Positions 28,347-39,300 of a DNA stretch of 64,000 bases are shown one piece after another. Under the pieces are notes generated by a model. That model worked only from the letters and a program-made list of their open reading frames with translations. It did not search any database and was not told the origin of the DNA. Both the position numbers and the translations under genes were made by a program. Source of the DNA: an uncultured bacterium (GTDB lineage Bacteria; Bacteroidota; Rhodothermia; Rhodothermales; UBA10348); assembly GCA_943788505.1 (NCBI GenBank), contig CALSQR010000001.1, forward strand, positions 310,001 through 374,000. The letters run 5' to 3'. The first letter of the stretch is position 1. Every line of letters starts with the position of its first letter.

Positions 28347-30152
28347 TCAGTCCTCCATCGAGAGAACAGCAAGAAATGCCTCCTGGGGCACTTCGACACT
28401 GCCAACCTGCTTCATGCGCTTTTTACCTGCCTTCTGCTTTTCAAGAAGCTTGCGTTTACGGGAGATATCTCCGCCATAACATTTGGCAGTAACGTCCTTT
28501 CGTAGCGCCTTGACCGTTTCGCGCGAAATAATTCGAGACCCGACTGCAGCCTGTAAGGCAACGTCATACATCTGTCTTGGAATCAATTCACGTAGCTTGG
28601 ATACCAATCGTCGACCCATGTCATACGCTTTATCGCGGTGGACGATAGTCGATAGGGCATCTACTGGATCACCGTTGATCATAACGTCTAACTTGACGAG
28701 GTGACTTTCACGGTAATTCAGGTATTCATAGTCAAGAGACGCGTATCCGCGACTAATACTTTTCAGCTTGTCATAATAATCGAAGACGATCTCAGCCAAC
28801 GGAAGATGGTATTCCAGACTGACTCGTTCTGTGTCCAAGTACTGCGTATTGATGTAGGTACCTCGACGATCCTGACACAATTGCATCAGTCCTCCGATAT
28901 ACTCAGTTGGCGTGATAATTTCCGCCTTGACGTATGGCTCAGATATCTGACTTATCACACCAACTTCTGGCATGTTCGACGGGTTCTCGACGGTTATCTC
29001 CGATGAATCCGTTTTTAACACCTTGTACTTTACGTTCGGGACCGTCGTGATAATATCTAGTCCAAATTCGCGGTCGAGCCGTTCCTGAACAATCTCCATA
29101 TGGAGTAGTCCCAGGAAACCAACTCGAAAGCCAAATCCTAGGGCGATCGATGTCTCAGGCTCAAATGTCAGAGCTGCATCATTGAGCTGAAGTTTCTCAA
29201 GGGATGCTCTAAGCTCCTCGAATTCGTCTGCATTGGTCGGATAAACACCAGAAAAGACCATTGACTTGGCTTCCCTGAACCCAGCAATAGCTTCGGTGGC
29301 TCCACGCTCGCGTGTCGTTACTGTATCACCGACCTGCGTATCCTTGACGTTCTTGATGGACCCAATAATGTAGCCAACATCTCCAGCTGTCAATTTCTTA
29401 ACAGGCTCCATCTTCATGCGCAAGAAGCCAATCTCTTCTGCATCTGTTTCCTTGCCTGTGGCCATGAAGCGGATGCCTTGACGCGACTCCAACGTGCCAT
29501 CAAAAATACGCGCGTAGACAATGGACCCTCTGTAGGTATCAAACACGGAGTCAAAAATCAGAGCCTTCAGAGGCGCATCAGGATTGCCTGAGGGCTCCGG
29601 AATTCGCGCTACAATCTTCTCCAGTAGGTCGTGCACTCCAACACCTGTTTTGGCACTGATCCGGAGAATGTCCTCCGCTGGTTCGCCAATCAGGTTTTCA
29701 ATTGTTTGAGCAACCGCGTCTGCATTGGCGCCCGGTAAATCGACTTTGTTTAGTACAGGAATGATTTCGAGGTCGAGCTCCATGGCTAGAAGGAGATTCG
29801 AAATAGTCTGTGCTTCGATTCCCTGGGCAGCGTCCACTACCAGAATTGCCCCTTCACACGCCTCTAGGGCTCGCGAGACCTCGTAGGTAAAGTCTACGTG
29901 TCCCGGTGTGTCGATCAGGTTGAGCACGTACGGAGACCCATCGTCAGCCGTATAATTCATGCGGATCGCGTGACTCTTGATCGTGATCCCGCGTTCCCGT
30001 TCCAAATCCATGGAATCCAGGACCTGGTTTTGAAGCTCTCGCTTAGATAGCGTGCCGGTAAGTTCAAGAAGCCGGTCCGCCAGCGTACTCTTTCCGTGAT
30101 CAATATGTGCGATGATGCAGAAATTCCTGATTCTGCTTTGCTCAGTAGACAT
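28347..30152 (-). CDS. lepA: Elongation factor 4 (LepA)
   Basis: [45 protein letters not shown]-terminal [25 protein letters not shown]. Confidence 0.97.
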   Translation of the reverse strand: MSTEQSRIRNFCIIAHIDHGKSTLADRLLELTGTLSKRELQNQVLDSMDLERERGITIKSHAIRMNYTADDGSPYVLNLIDTPGHVDFTYEVSRALEACEGAILVVDAAQGIEAQTISNLLLAMELDLEIIPVLNKVDLPGANADAVAQTIENLIGEPAEDILRISAKTGVGVHDLLEKIVARIPEPSGNPDAPLKALIFDSVFDTYRGSIVYARIFDGTLESRQGIRFMATGKETDAEEIGFLRMKMEPVKKLTAGDVGYIIGSIKNVKDTQVGDTVTTRERGATEAIAGFREAKSMVFSGVYPTNADEFEELRASLEKLQLNDAALTFEPETSIALGFGFRVGFLGLLHMEIVQERLDREFGLDIITTVPNVKYKVLKTDSSEITVENPSNMPEVGVISQISEPYVKAEIITPTEYIGGLMQLCQDRRGTYINTQYLDTERVSLEYHLPLAEIVFDYYDKLKSISRGYASLDYEYLNYRESHLVKLDVMINGDPVDALSTIVHRDKAYDMGRRLVSKLRELIPRQMYDVALQAAVGSRIISRETVKALRKDVTAKCYGGDISRKRKLLEKQKAGKKRMKQVGSVEVPQEAFLAVLSMED

Positions 30153-30548
30153 TCAGGCGGACAGCTGGCGTGATGGTGTCAGGATTGGGTTTGATCGACG
30201 TATAATAACATCAGTACTCCCCGGTTCCTGTGATCCGGGTTTGCTGCTGCACATTCGGTGTGAATCCTCTTAACTACAATCTGATTCCCAACTAATCGTT
30301 AGCTTTGAGAACAACGTATTTGCTATCGGGTTGGATCAGCAAACGGGACAGGTCAGGGAGAAAAGGGGACAATAAATGGAATTTATTTTTTGATTTTACA
30401 GCTTGAAACGTCCGTACTTCTTGAAAAGAACCACCCTATCCCGCTGTGCCACTAAGCCTTACAGCTATTAACTAATGTTCTTATTGATCAAAAGGCCAAT
30501 TTTGGGTAATTCGCGCTCTCTTCGTGTACTAGAGTTGACTGAGGGTAA

Positions 30549-31148
30549 TTGAGCATGCGATCCATTGCGGAAGAGCAGTTTCAATCCTGGAGTCACGGTC
30601 TTTTACAGTCCGACGAGGCGTCTTACGCCGAGCTCTTCGATGCGAGCTATGATGCACTTCATCGTTATTCGATGTACATCACGCACGACGCTGTCTCGGC
30701 TTCTGACATCTTACAAGATGTGTATTTAAAACTGTGGCAGGTGCGCGAAACTATCGATCCGGAACGTTCTCTTAGAGCGTTGATGTATCAGATGGTGCGC
30801 AATTACTCACTCAATCACGAACGCCAGAAGAAGCGGCATGCCGCAGAAGCCATTGAGGCTGATCACCCTTCTGTCGGCTTTGACAGTGTGAATGACGATG
30901 AGATTGATGCAGCCCTTCTGAAGATGCGTCTTCAGGAATGGATTGACGAAATGCCGGAACGCAGAAAAGAAGCGTTCATGCTGAGTCGTTTCGAGGGTTT
31001 GAGCCATGAAGAGATAGCTTCTTTAATGGACCTAGCACCCAAGACTGTTAACAATCACATCGTTCTGGCACTCCAGCACATTCGGAAGAAGCTGGAGGCC
31101 TTTAAGGAACGGGAATCATTTTATGGCTCCCGCCCCTCGAACACATAG
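30549..31148 (+). CDS. ECF-type RNA polymerase sigma factor (FecI-like)
   Basis: DILQDVYLKLW, MPERRKEAFMLSRFEGLSHEEIASLMDLAPKTVNNHIVLAL. Confidence 0.92.
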   Translation: MSMRSIAEEQFQSWSHGLLQSDEASYAELFDASYDALHRYSMYITHDAVSASDILQDVYLKLWQVRETIDPERSLRALMYQMVRNYSLNHERQKKRHAAEAIEADHPSVGFDSVNDDEIDAALLKMRLQEWIDEMPERRKEAFMLSRFEGLSHEEIASLMDLAPKTVNNHIVLALQHIRKKLEAFKERESFYGSRPSNT

Positions 31149-31180
31149 GATGTATTGCACATAAGATGTATAACACATTG
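31141..31180. repeat. 16-bp imperfect tandem repeat, about 2.5 copies, spanning the sigma-factor stop codon
   Basis: ACACATAGGATGTATT GCACATAAGATGTATA ACACATTG. Confidence 0.75.
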
Positions 31181-31187
31181 AGTTTTT

Positions 31188-32129
31188 GTGAGCCTAAGAA
31201 ACTTCACATACGAACCAACTGAGCAACTCTTCGACGGTCTATCGACTGACGAGAGTATTCAGCTTGGACACATCTGGGATCTGTGCGAAAGCGCGCAGCA
31301 AACAGATACTGATCCTAGGAAAGCACAGGTTCGTAGCGCAGTCTTGGCACAAATCAACGATAGTGCAGCTTTTTCGTCGGCACATTCTGTTGAATCTCGT
31401 CCAGCACGACCACCTGCACGGATTTATAGGATGCGGTTTCGTGCAGTTTCAATCGCTGCCGCAGTTGTTTTAGGCCTCAGCATGCTGTTATCCCCTTCCC
31501 ATGATCAGTTCAGGGCGCCGACCGGGTCAGAGTTGACCACTGTCTCTCTTGCAGATGGATCTACAGTTGACCTTGCTCCTGGAAGTCGCCTTATTGTCAA
31601 AAAAGGTTTCAACGACCATCATCGTGATGTGGCACTGATTGGAGATGGTTTTTTTGATGTGCAGCCTGGCACTACACCATTCGAAGTTTCAACATTTGAT
31701 GCCACAACTACTGTTCTTGGTACAAGCTTTGGTATTTCGGCTTGGCCAGGAGCAATCGCGGCGAGTACAGAAGTATTAGTCGCCACCGGTCGCGTACAGG
31801 TTCAGGGTAGTAACGGTGAAGTCTTACTTGCTGCCGACCAGATGACCAGTTCTGATGACGTCACGATTCAAGAAGTTGATATATCGGCAAAGTTAGCATG
31901 GCTATCGGGTGGGTTCTCCTATCAAGATGAGCTGATTGGGAATGTACTGGACGATGTAGAACGCAGGTTCGACATCAAGGTAAAAGCTCCTTCTTCCATT
32001 CGTCTTCGTCCCATAACAATCCATCGAAATGAAGTGGGTGATGCGAGCGAGTTTCTGGGGGATATTGCTGCAACCATCAGTGTTCGATATCGTCAAAGAG
32101 CAAACGGATACGAAATGTACCTGAACTAA
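31188..32129 (+). CDS. FecR-family anti-sigma factor
   Basis: LADGSTVDLAPGSRLIVKKGFNDHHRDVALIGDGFFDVQPGTTPFEVST; hydrophobic segment AVSIAAAVVLGLSMLL. Confidence 0.88.
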   Translation: MSLRNFTYEPTEQLFDGLSTDESIQLGHIWDLCESAQQTDTDPRKAQVRSAVLAQINDSAAFSSAHSVESRPARPPARIYRMRFRAVSIAAAVVLGLSMLLSPSHDQFRAPTGSELTTVSLADGSTVDLAPGSRLIVKKGFNDHHRDVALIGDGFFDVQPGTTPFEVSTFDATTTVLGTSFGISAWPGAIAASTEVLVATGRVQVQGSNGEVLLAADQMTSSDDVTIQEVDISAKLAWLSGGFSYQDELIGNVLDDVERRFDIKVKAPSSIRLRPITIHRNEVGDASEFLGDIAATISVRYRQRANGYEMYLN

Positions 32130-32158
32130 TCCGCGTCACATCTACGGACTATGTTCAG

Positions 32159-32189
32159 CCGATTCCTTAATGGGGAAATCGGTTTTTTT
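32159..32189 (+). terminator. Intrinsic terminator-like hairpin between FecR and TonB receptor
   Basis: CCGATTCC TTAAT GGGGAAATCGG TTTTTTT. Confidence 0.65.
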
Positions 32190-32267
32190 GTATACATAAG
32201 TCATTAGTGAGTGGACGACTACGCGATTAGATCGGCATTTTTTGTATCTTGCTTATCTCAGATCTCC

Positions 32268-35186
32268 ATGCGGCACTCTGAATTTCCACAGGACGTCATT
32301 CCTTTCGGACATTCCAACTCCAGCCAGTCTTACCTGAACGGTGCTACGGGCATTCGATCCACCGTTCTCCTGTTGACCTCGTTGCTGACGGTCACTGTTT
32401 TCCTGTCTCCAATCTTAACTACCGCTCGTGCTCAGGATCAGTCTGCGCGCTACACGATGGCTTGGCGTGGGGTATCACTGAGTAGCGCCCTATTACAGTT
32501 CCGGGAGGCTACGCGTATCGACATTTCCTGGGATCCTCTTCTCACAGAAGGCAAACGTGTGTTTTGCGTGGCGGAAAGCCTGCAATCTGAAGAGATCCTT
32601 CAGTGTATTCTAAAGGGAACAGGTCTAGATTTTGTTAGGCGCTCTAGTGGTCTTTATGTATTGGAGGTTGCTGCAGAGGGAATCCCCCTGTACGGAGATC
32701 TACGTGGGATTGTGCTGGATGCTGAGACTGAACAACCACTTTCCTTTGCCCATATTCTCATTGCTGATGCCGATCGAGCAAGTATCGCTAATCTGGATGG
32801 TCTGTTCATTTTCCCAAGACTTCTGGCCGGAGAGTACCGCCTTAGAGTGAGTCATCTAGGGTATGCAGCAAACGAGACGACGGTAACAATCGCTGCGGGT
32901 TCAAGCGAGAGCATAGAGGTAATTCTTGAGACTGATGAACCGTTACTGATATCTCAGGTCATTGTAGATGGAATCGGAATGATGCCCTCCTCCACCCTAC
33001 TCGGAGCTCCATCTGCCAATCAGGAAGAGGTCTCCTCGCGCCTCTCGTCGGGATCCGTAGGAGTGTTGCAAAGCCTGGACGCCATGCCGGGGGTTCGAGT
33101 TAATGACGCCACAGCGGACATACATATTCAGGGAGGTGAAGCAGGAGAGCACCAATTTAGGCTAGATGGAGCTCCTGTATTCCTCCCGCTTAACGTTGCC
33201 TCTTTCATTGGGCCGTTTAGCCCATTCGCCCTCGGGAAGATCACCGTCAACAAAGCTGGCTTTGGTGCCACGTTAGGAAGTCAGATTTCAGGAGTGATAT
33301 CTGCGAAGCATGATCTGCGCGCGCCATCCTCGAGAGTCTCGATGTCCGGTGGCAACGGCCAATTGACCCTACAGGTGGACCCGCTCTCTACGAATGCTCG
33401 ACATTCTGGGTTTTGGATACGTCCATCGGGAGCGCGAATCACAACGCTTGGGGCAGCAAGAATTGGCACATGGAGCCTACTAGCGCCGCCTGCACTAGCA
33501 AACCTAATGGATGATTGGAACGTGATTGATACATTTTTACTGTCGGCTTTTGCAGAGAACAATACCCCCTTCGCCAATTTCCCATCAACGGGAGAACCGG
33601 CTATCCAGTTCGCAGATATTCACGCAGCGACTAAGATCCAGTCTGGTTTACGAACAATCACGGCCTCCTCGTATTGGGGGCGTTCAAGTCTGGGAAACAA
33701 CCTCGCCGGCCTAGATATCACAGATGTTGACTTCCCTGCTTCTAGCACATCAAACACAGGTGCTAACAGGTTTAAGGATCTGTATTCCTGGCAGAATGGA
33801 ATGTCTCAGATTCGTGTTTCTGATGTTCGCAGTGCTCATACTCTCACTACATTCGGCGCCCGAGCCAGTTATTACCGCCTCCGACATGACTTTGACGCTC
33901 CAGGAGAGGCATCTGAGCTAACTACCGAAGATGACGGAAACCGCATTTTCGAAACCGCAATTGATGGCAATTTGAACTGGTTTCCGGGCAACGGCCACGA
34001 AGTCGAGATAGGAGGCGAATTGATTCACACTAGCAGCCGATTTACGGTCGCTGGTACGCAACAATTTCCGCTAATTCATGATTCGAATGGTTGGCGCTTG
34101 GCGTCCTACGTTCAAGACCGGGTCAAGGCAGGTGATCATGCTGTCTTTGAGGCGGGAAGTCGCTTCACATGGTTGCATGCAAAACAAAGTCTTTACGCAG
34201 AACCTAGGCTCTCAGCCCGATTCGACTGGGTGGACACGCCCGTGGGTGGTTATTCACTCTATTTGGGCACTGGATTATATCGGCAATTCGTTTCGCAGTT
34301 TGACGTAAGTAGCAGGAGTCCTCGGACATTTGTCTCGTCAACGAGATTCTGGATGGGTAATGACGCTACGGTAACCCCACCAAAAGCAGCTCATTTTGCC
34401 GCTGAAATGCTGTTTTTACCCACTAACAAGTGGTCGATTTCGTTGGAGTCCTTCTACAAACGTCAGTATCACATCCTTTCTGTGGACTATTCGGCTACCA
34501 CGGGAGAACGAATAGAACTCCAACAAGGTGATTTCCTGGAATCAACTCGAGGTCATTCCTGGGGTGTTTCTACTGGAGTGAAACGAAAAGTAGGCCTTGG
34601 GAACGTGAAAGCGCGCTTAGATCACACTGTTTCCCGCAGGCAGATTGCCAACCTATTCGGCAATGAATCGTTATCTGTACCCTGGAATGAGCCACTTCGT
34701 CTGGAATTTTCTGCCGACTTTGTACCCATGAGGCGCACTGTAGTATTAGCTCGGTGGCGTAGTATTTGGGGACGTGAATGGGGCTACCGTAAGTCTTATT
34801 ACGACTTCCTAAGTGCTCACCTGAATGACGTTGATTCTCTTCTTGACCAGATGCGGGAGAATGGTGTTTCCGGAGATGCTATTCGACGCGTTGAACGCCA
34901 AATTTCGAATTACAACCTGACGGATCCTGAATCGCATGTCCTGGCCCCTATCCATCAACTCGACGTGAGTGTAGCGTACTCTCTCGATATAGGGAAATAC
35001 GCACTTCAGTTAAGGGGCGATATCGTCAACGTCTTAAATCGTCAGAATTCGGCCGAATGGCGGTTCCAAATGGATGAGGATTCGTACTTCGGCGGCGGAG
35101 CTACTTCCTCTACGGGCTTGCTCGAACGATCGGACCGATTACTCCTTCCCCGCGTCTTCTCCTTCGCTGCTCGTCTCACTTGGTGA
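32268..35186 (+). CDS. TonB-dependent outer-membrane receptor with N-terminal STN domain and carboxypeptidase-regulatory-like domain
   Basis: STN-like VSLSSALLQFREATRIDISWDPLL; GIVLDAETEQPLSFAHILI...GEYRLRVSHLGY; plug IHIQGGEAGEHQFRLDGAPV. Confidence 0.85.
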   Translation: MRHSEFPQDVIPFGHSNSSQSYLNGATGIRSTVLLLTSLLTVTVFLSPILTTARAQDQSARYTMAWRGVSLSSALLQFREATRIDISWDPLLTEGKRVFCVAESLQSEEILQCILKGTGLDFVRRSSGLYVLEVAAEGIPLYGDLRGIVLDAETEQPLSFAHILIADADRASIANLDGLFIFPRLLAGEYRLRVSHLGYAANETTVTIAAGSSESIEVILETDEPLLISQVIVDGIGMMPSSTLLGAPSANQEEVSSRLSSGSVGVLQSLDAMPGVRVNDATADIHIQGGEAGEHQFRLDGAPVFLPLNVASFIGPFSPFALGKITVNKAGFGATLGSQISGVISAKHDLRAPSSRVSMSGGNGQLTLQVDPLSTNARHSGFWIRPSGARITTLGAARIGTWSLLAPPALANLMDDWNVIDTFLLSAFAENNTPFANFPSTGEPAIQFADIHAATKIQSGLRTITASSYWGRSSLGNNLAGLDITDVDFPASSTSNTGANRFKDLYSWQNGMSQIRVSDVRSAHTLTTFGARASYYRLRHDFDAPGEASELTTEDDGNRIFETAIDGNLNWFPGNGHEVEIGGELIHTSSRFTVAGTQQFPLIHDSNGWRLASYVQDRVKAGDHAVFEAGSRFTWLHAKQSLYAEPRLSARFDWVDTPVGGYSLYLGTGLYRQFVSQFDVSSRSPRTFVSSTRFWMGNDATVTPPKAAHFAAEMLFLPTNKWSISLESFYKRQYHILSVDYSATTGERIELQQGDFLESTRGHSWGVSTGVKRKVGLGNVKARLDHTVSRRQIANLFGNESLSVPWNEPLRLEFSADFVPMRRTVVLARWRSIWGREWGYRKSYYDFLSAHLNDVDSLLDQMRENGVSGDAIRRVERQISNYNLTDPESHVLAPIHQLDVSVAYSLDIGKYALQLRGDIVNVLNRQNSAEWRFQMDEDSYFGGGATSSTGLLERSDRLLLPRVFSFAARLTW

Positions 35187-35795
35187 CGTCGTTGCGCCTT
35201 CTGATAGACTAGAGTCACTTCTTGCGTTGAGTAGGCTTTCCTCAACAACCGTGTGGAATCGACGCTGATAAGAGATAATTCCTACTACACCAAGAACGAT
35301 TGCCATATCGGCTACATTCCAAATCGGAAATAGCGCCAGATACTTTCCTCCGAGGAAGGGAATCGCTTCAGGCACCATTCCACGCCAGACATTGATGTGT
35401 ATAAAATCAACTACTTTGCCCAGAAAATACGGGTCGTCGTGTAGAATCTTACCGTAAAAGACGCGGTCGATAATGTTGCCAATTGCACCACCGAGTACCA
35501 TGCTAAGGCTAATACGATAGGGGCGAAACATTCCTCCGACCCGGTACAGATACACAATGATGAGAATCGTGGCCACTATCGAGAAGATGCTAATCAGGGC
35601 AGGTGGGCCAAACTGGATTCCAAAGGCCATACCTGGATTCTCGATGAAAGTCAGTTTGAGCCAGTCTCCAAAGACAGAAATCGATTGACCCCGATACATC
35701 GTCTTCAAAACGGTGACTTTCGAAAGTTGATCTACAATGATGATCATAGCCACCATCATCATCGACTTTATCTTCCAATTGCGAGCAGAATCCAT
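35139..35795 (-). CDS. lspA: Lipoprotein signal peptidase (LspA) with acidic Ser/Glu C-terminal tail
   Basis: IVDQLSKVTVL, GGAIGNIIDRVFYGKILHDDPYFLGKVVDFIHI, FPIWNVADMAIVLG. Confidence 0.92.
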   Translation of the reverse strand: MDSARNWKIKSMMMVAMIIIVDQLSKVTVLKTMYRGQSISVFGDWLKLTFIENPGMAFGIQFGPPALISIFSIVATILIIVYLYRVGGMFRPYRISLSMVLGGAIGNIIDRVFYGKILHDDPYFLGKVVDFIHINVWRGMVPEAIPFLGGKYLALFPIWNVADMAIVLGVVGIISYQRRFHTVVEESLLNARSDSSLSEGATTSPSETSSEGEDAGKE

Positions 35796-35864
35796 AGACC
35801 GGTAGATTTATCCCCGACTCGACTCGCTGCCTCACGACATCAGAGCGCCCGAAGAAAAGAACTA

Positions 35865-36281
35865 TTACTTCTTCTGGGCGAGCTTTGCTTCAATTGATAT
35901 TTCCGTGTGAGGCACTGATTCAAGGCGTTCCTTCGAGATAGGATTACCGGTAACCTTACACACACCGTAGCTTCCGCTAGCAATTCGGTCCAAGGCACGA
36001 TCCAAGTACCCGATGTATTTTTGCTGCCGAGCTACCATCAAATACAGCTTCTCACGGTCCATCGCATCTGTTCCTGCGTCCGCCATGTGGAAACTGTATG
36101 CAGTATCGTTTTCCGCCTGCTCACGCGCATCTTCAAGCTGCGCACGCATACGGGCTACATCATCGCTTGCTGACTCACGCTTCTCAGTTATCAGCTGCTT
36201 GAAATGATCCAGTTCTTCCGGGGTAAACGGTGAACGCAGTGCAACAGCTGGTTTCTGGTCCTTGTTTTTTTTCTCTGCCAT
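35865..36281 (-). CDS. TraR/DksA-family regulator
   Basis: ALDRIASGSYGVCKVTGNPISKERLESVPHTEISIEAK, helical N-terminus. Confidence 0.85.
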   Translation of the reverse strand: MAEKKNKDQKPAVALRSPFTPEELDHFKQLITEKRESASDDVARMRAQLEDAREQAENDTAYSFHMADAGTDAMDREKLYLMVARQQKYIGYLDRALDRIASGSYGVCKVTGNPISKERLESVPHTEISIEAKLAQKK

Positions 36282-36318
36282 GATAATTGAACGTGTTTAC
36301 GGTACGGATTCAAGTTGC

Positions 36319-39300
36319 TCAATTGCTGACCAACCGAATACCGACCGTCAGTCTCTCAGTGTTGATATCGAACTCCGAAATGAGTTCGCCATCAGGATTC
36401 GCAGCGGATTCAAACTCTAGACTCAACGTCTCGTTCCTGACCCATTCACCATGCTGCTCGAGTGCAGTTTCCATTCCTTGCGAACCTGTATAGCGGACCG
36501 AAATACGGTCGGTGACATCATATCCAGCATCTTTTCGCATATTCTGAATACGATTGATCGCTTCTCGTGCCAAACCCTCGGTTCGGAGTTCATCTGAGAT
36601 GGCCGTATCTAGCGCCACTGTGACCGTGTTCTCTTGGCCAACTAGCCAGCCTTCGATTCCTTCGCTAACGATTTCAAGATCATCTCCCGAGAGCACAACT
36701 ATTTCACCGTCCAGGTCAAGATTGAGCTCTCCTGTCGCTAAGTACTGGTCTATTTCTTCTGATGACATTGCCCTGATAGCCTGAGAGGCTGCTTTCATGT
36801 GACGTCCCAGTCGTTTACCTAATGCTTTGAAATTAGGTTTAGCCTGCCGACTAACAACTGATGAGGAGCCTTCCACAAAAGTAATGGACTTAACGTTCGT
36901 CTCTTCACGGATGATCGAAGCAACAGTCTCAACAATCATTTCCTCGACGTCAGGCCCAGTGACAACCATGATTCCCGGTAGAGGCTGACGCACATTTATT
37001 GATGCCGTATTTCTCAAGCCCAGTACAAGTGAAGAGATCGTTCTAGCCAAGTACATTTTATGCTCTAAATCCGAATCGAATGCATCAGCATGGTCCGACA
37101 CACCAGGAAACGTAGTAAGATGCACGGATTCTGCCTCCAACAGACCCAATGGACCATTCACATTATTGAACATCCATTCGGCATAAAACGGAGCAATCGG
37201 GGCCATTAACCTCGCGACGGTCAATAGACACTCCGCTACCGTCTGGTAGGCTGCATGTTTTGACTCTTCCCCTTCCCCCGTATCCTTGGCACTCCAGAAC
37301 CGGCGACGATTTCTGCGGATATACCAATTGGATAACTCATCGACAAAACCTTCAACGATACGTGCAGCTTTCGTGGGGTGGTACTCGGTGAGGGCAGCTT
37401 CCACCTGAACACCGGCAGTATGCAGTCGGGAAAGGATCCATCGATCCATTTCAGGGCGTTGACCTACCGCAACTGCTTCACCATACTCAAATCCATCAAC
37501 GTTAGCATAGGTAGCGAAGAATGAATAGACATTCGTGAGGGTATTGAAGAAACGGCGTTGTATATCAATAATACCTCGCTCTGAAAACTTCAGATTTTCC
37601 CATGGCGGCGTGTTACTCATCATGTACCAGCGAATCACATCTACGCCATGCGTGTCGATCAACGCGAACGGATCAACTGCGTTGCCCTTGCTTTTGGACA
37701 TCTTCTCGCCCTTCTCATCCAGCACTAAGCCGTTCACAACCACGTTGCGGTACGCAACGTCGTCCATAACGAGCGCTGCAATAGCGTGAAGTGTGTAGAA
37801 CCAGCCTCTTGTTTGGTCAACTCCTTCCGCAATGAAATCACCGGGGAAGTTGCGCTCAAATACTTCCTTGTTCTCAAAAGGATAGTGCCACTGTGCAAAT
37901 GGCATAGCCCCAGAATCAAACCAGACGTCAATGAGGTCTTCTACCCGGCGCATGGTACCACCATCTGGAGCCGACCAGGTCAGTTCATCGACAAATGGAC
38001 GATGTAAGTCGACATCTTCATCATTCTCGGGTAACTGGCCCGGGCACTTCTCCCTCAACTGGGCAATCGAACCGATTACTTCAATGTATTCAGATTCTGG
38101 AGCATCTGATTGCCAAATTGGAAGCGGCGTACCCCAGTATCTACGACGGCTTAGCGCCCAGTCCACATTGTTCTTTAACCAGTCTCCAAAACGCCCTGTA
38201 CCAATACCGGCGGGCTGCCAATTGATGGTATCATTAAGCTCCATCAATCGGTCCTTGATTGCAGTGGTTCGGACAAACCAGCTGTCAACAGGATAACTCA
38301 TGAGGGGTGTTCCTTTACGCCAATCATGAGGGTAATTGTGGAGATACGTCTCGTGCCGATACATCAGTCCGCGGTCTCGCAAATCTCGTGAAACCACTTT
38401 ATCAGCATCCTTGAACCACATCCCAGCAACAAGTCCGAACTCTTCTCGGAAACAGCCATCGGGCTCAACGGCATTTAACATTGGCAGGCCTGTCTTTTGG
38501 GCTGTCTCGAAGTCTTCTGCACCAAACGCAGGTGCGGTATGAACCAATCCCGTTCCGTCTTCTGTGGAGACGTAATCTGCGGGAACGATGCGCCATGCAT
38601 TTTCGGTGCCTTCCGTTCCGACAAAGAAATCATACAGAGGCTCGTACATCCGTCCAACGAGGTCTGAGCCGACATACTCTTCAACAACCTCATACTCCTC
38701 TTTAATCACAGAGAGCCGGGCTTTAGCCAGAATCAAGTCGTGCTCGCCGATGTCATCTGTCGTCAATCGTATTCTGACATAGTCGATCTTTGGACCTACC
38801 GCGACGGCAACGTTAGATACTGTTGTCCAAGGTGTTGTTGTCCATGCGAGATAGTACAGATTGGCGTCTTCGGAGGAACGAAACCGAGTGTAAATACTCG
38901 GGTCCTGGACCTCCTTATACCCAAGACTGACTTCATGCGATGAGAGTACTGTACCGGAACCAGGGCTATACCACTGAATTTTAAATCCTTTATAGAGATA
39001 CCCCTTCCGATGCATCTCACTGAGAAGCCACCATACGCTCTCTATATAGCTTGATTTAAACGTGATATATGGATCATCAAGATCGACCCAGTACCCCATG
39101 CGGGTAGTCAATTGATCCCATAGGCCTTTATACCTGAGAACGCTCTCGCGACAGGCAGCATTGTACTCAGCAATGCCATATTCCTCTACCTGGTGCCGGC
39201 CCTCCAAGCCCAATTCTTTCTCAATTTCGATCTCTACAGGCAACCCATGTGTATCCCAGCCAGCTTTGCGTTCAACTTGGAATCCTTCCATGGTTTTGAA

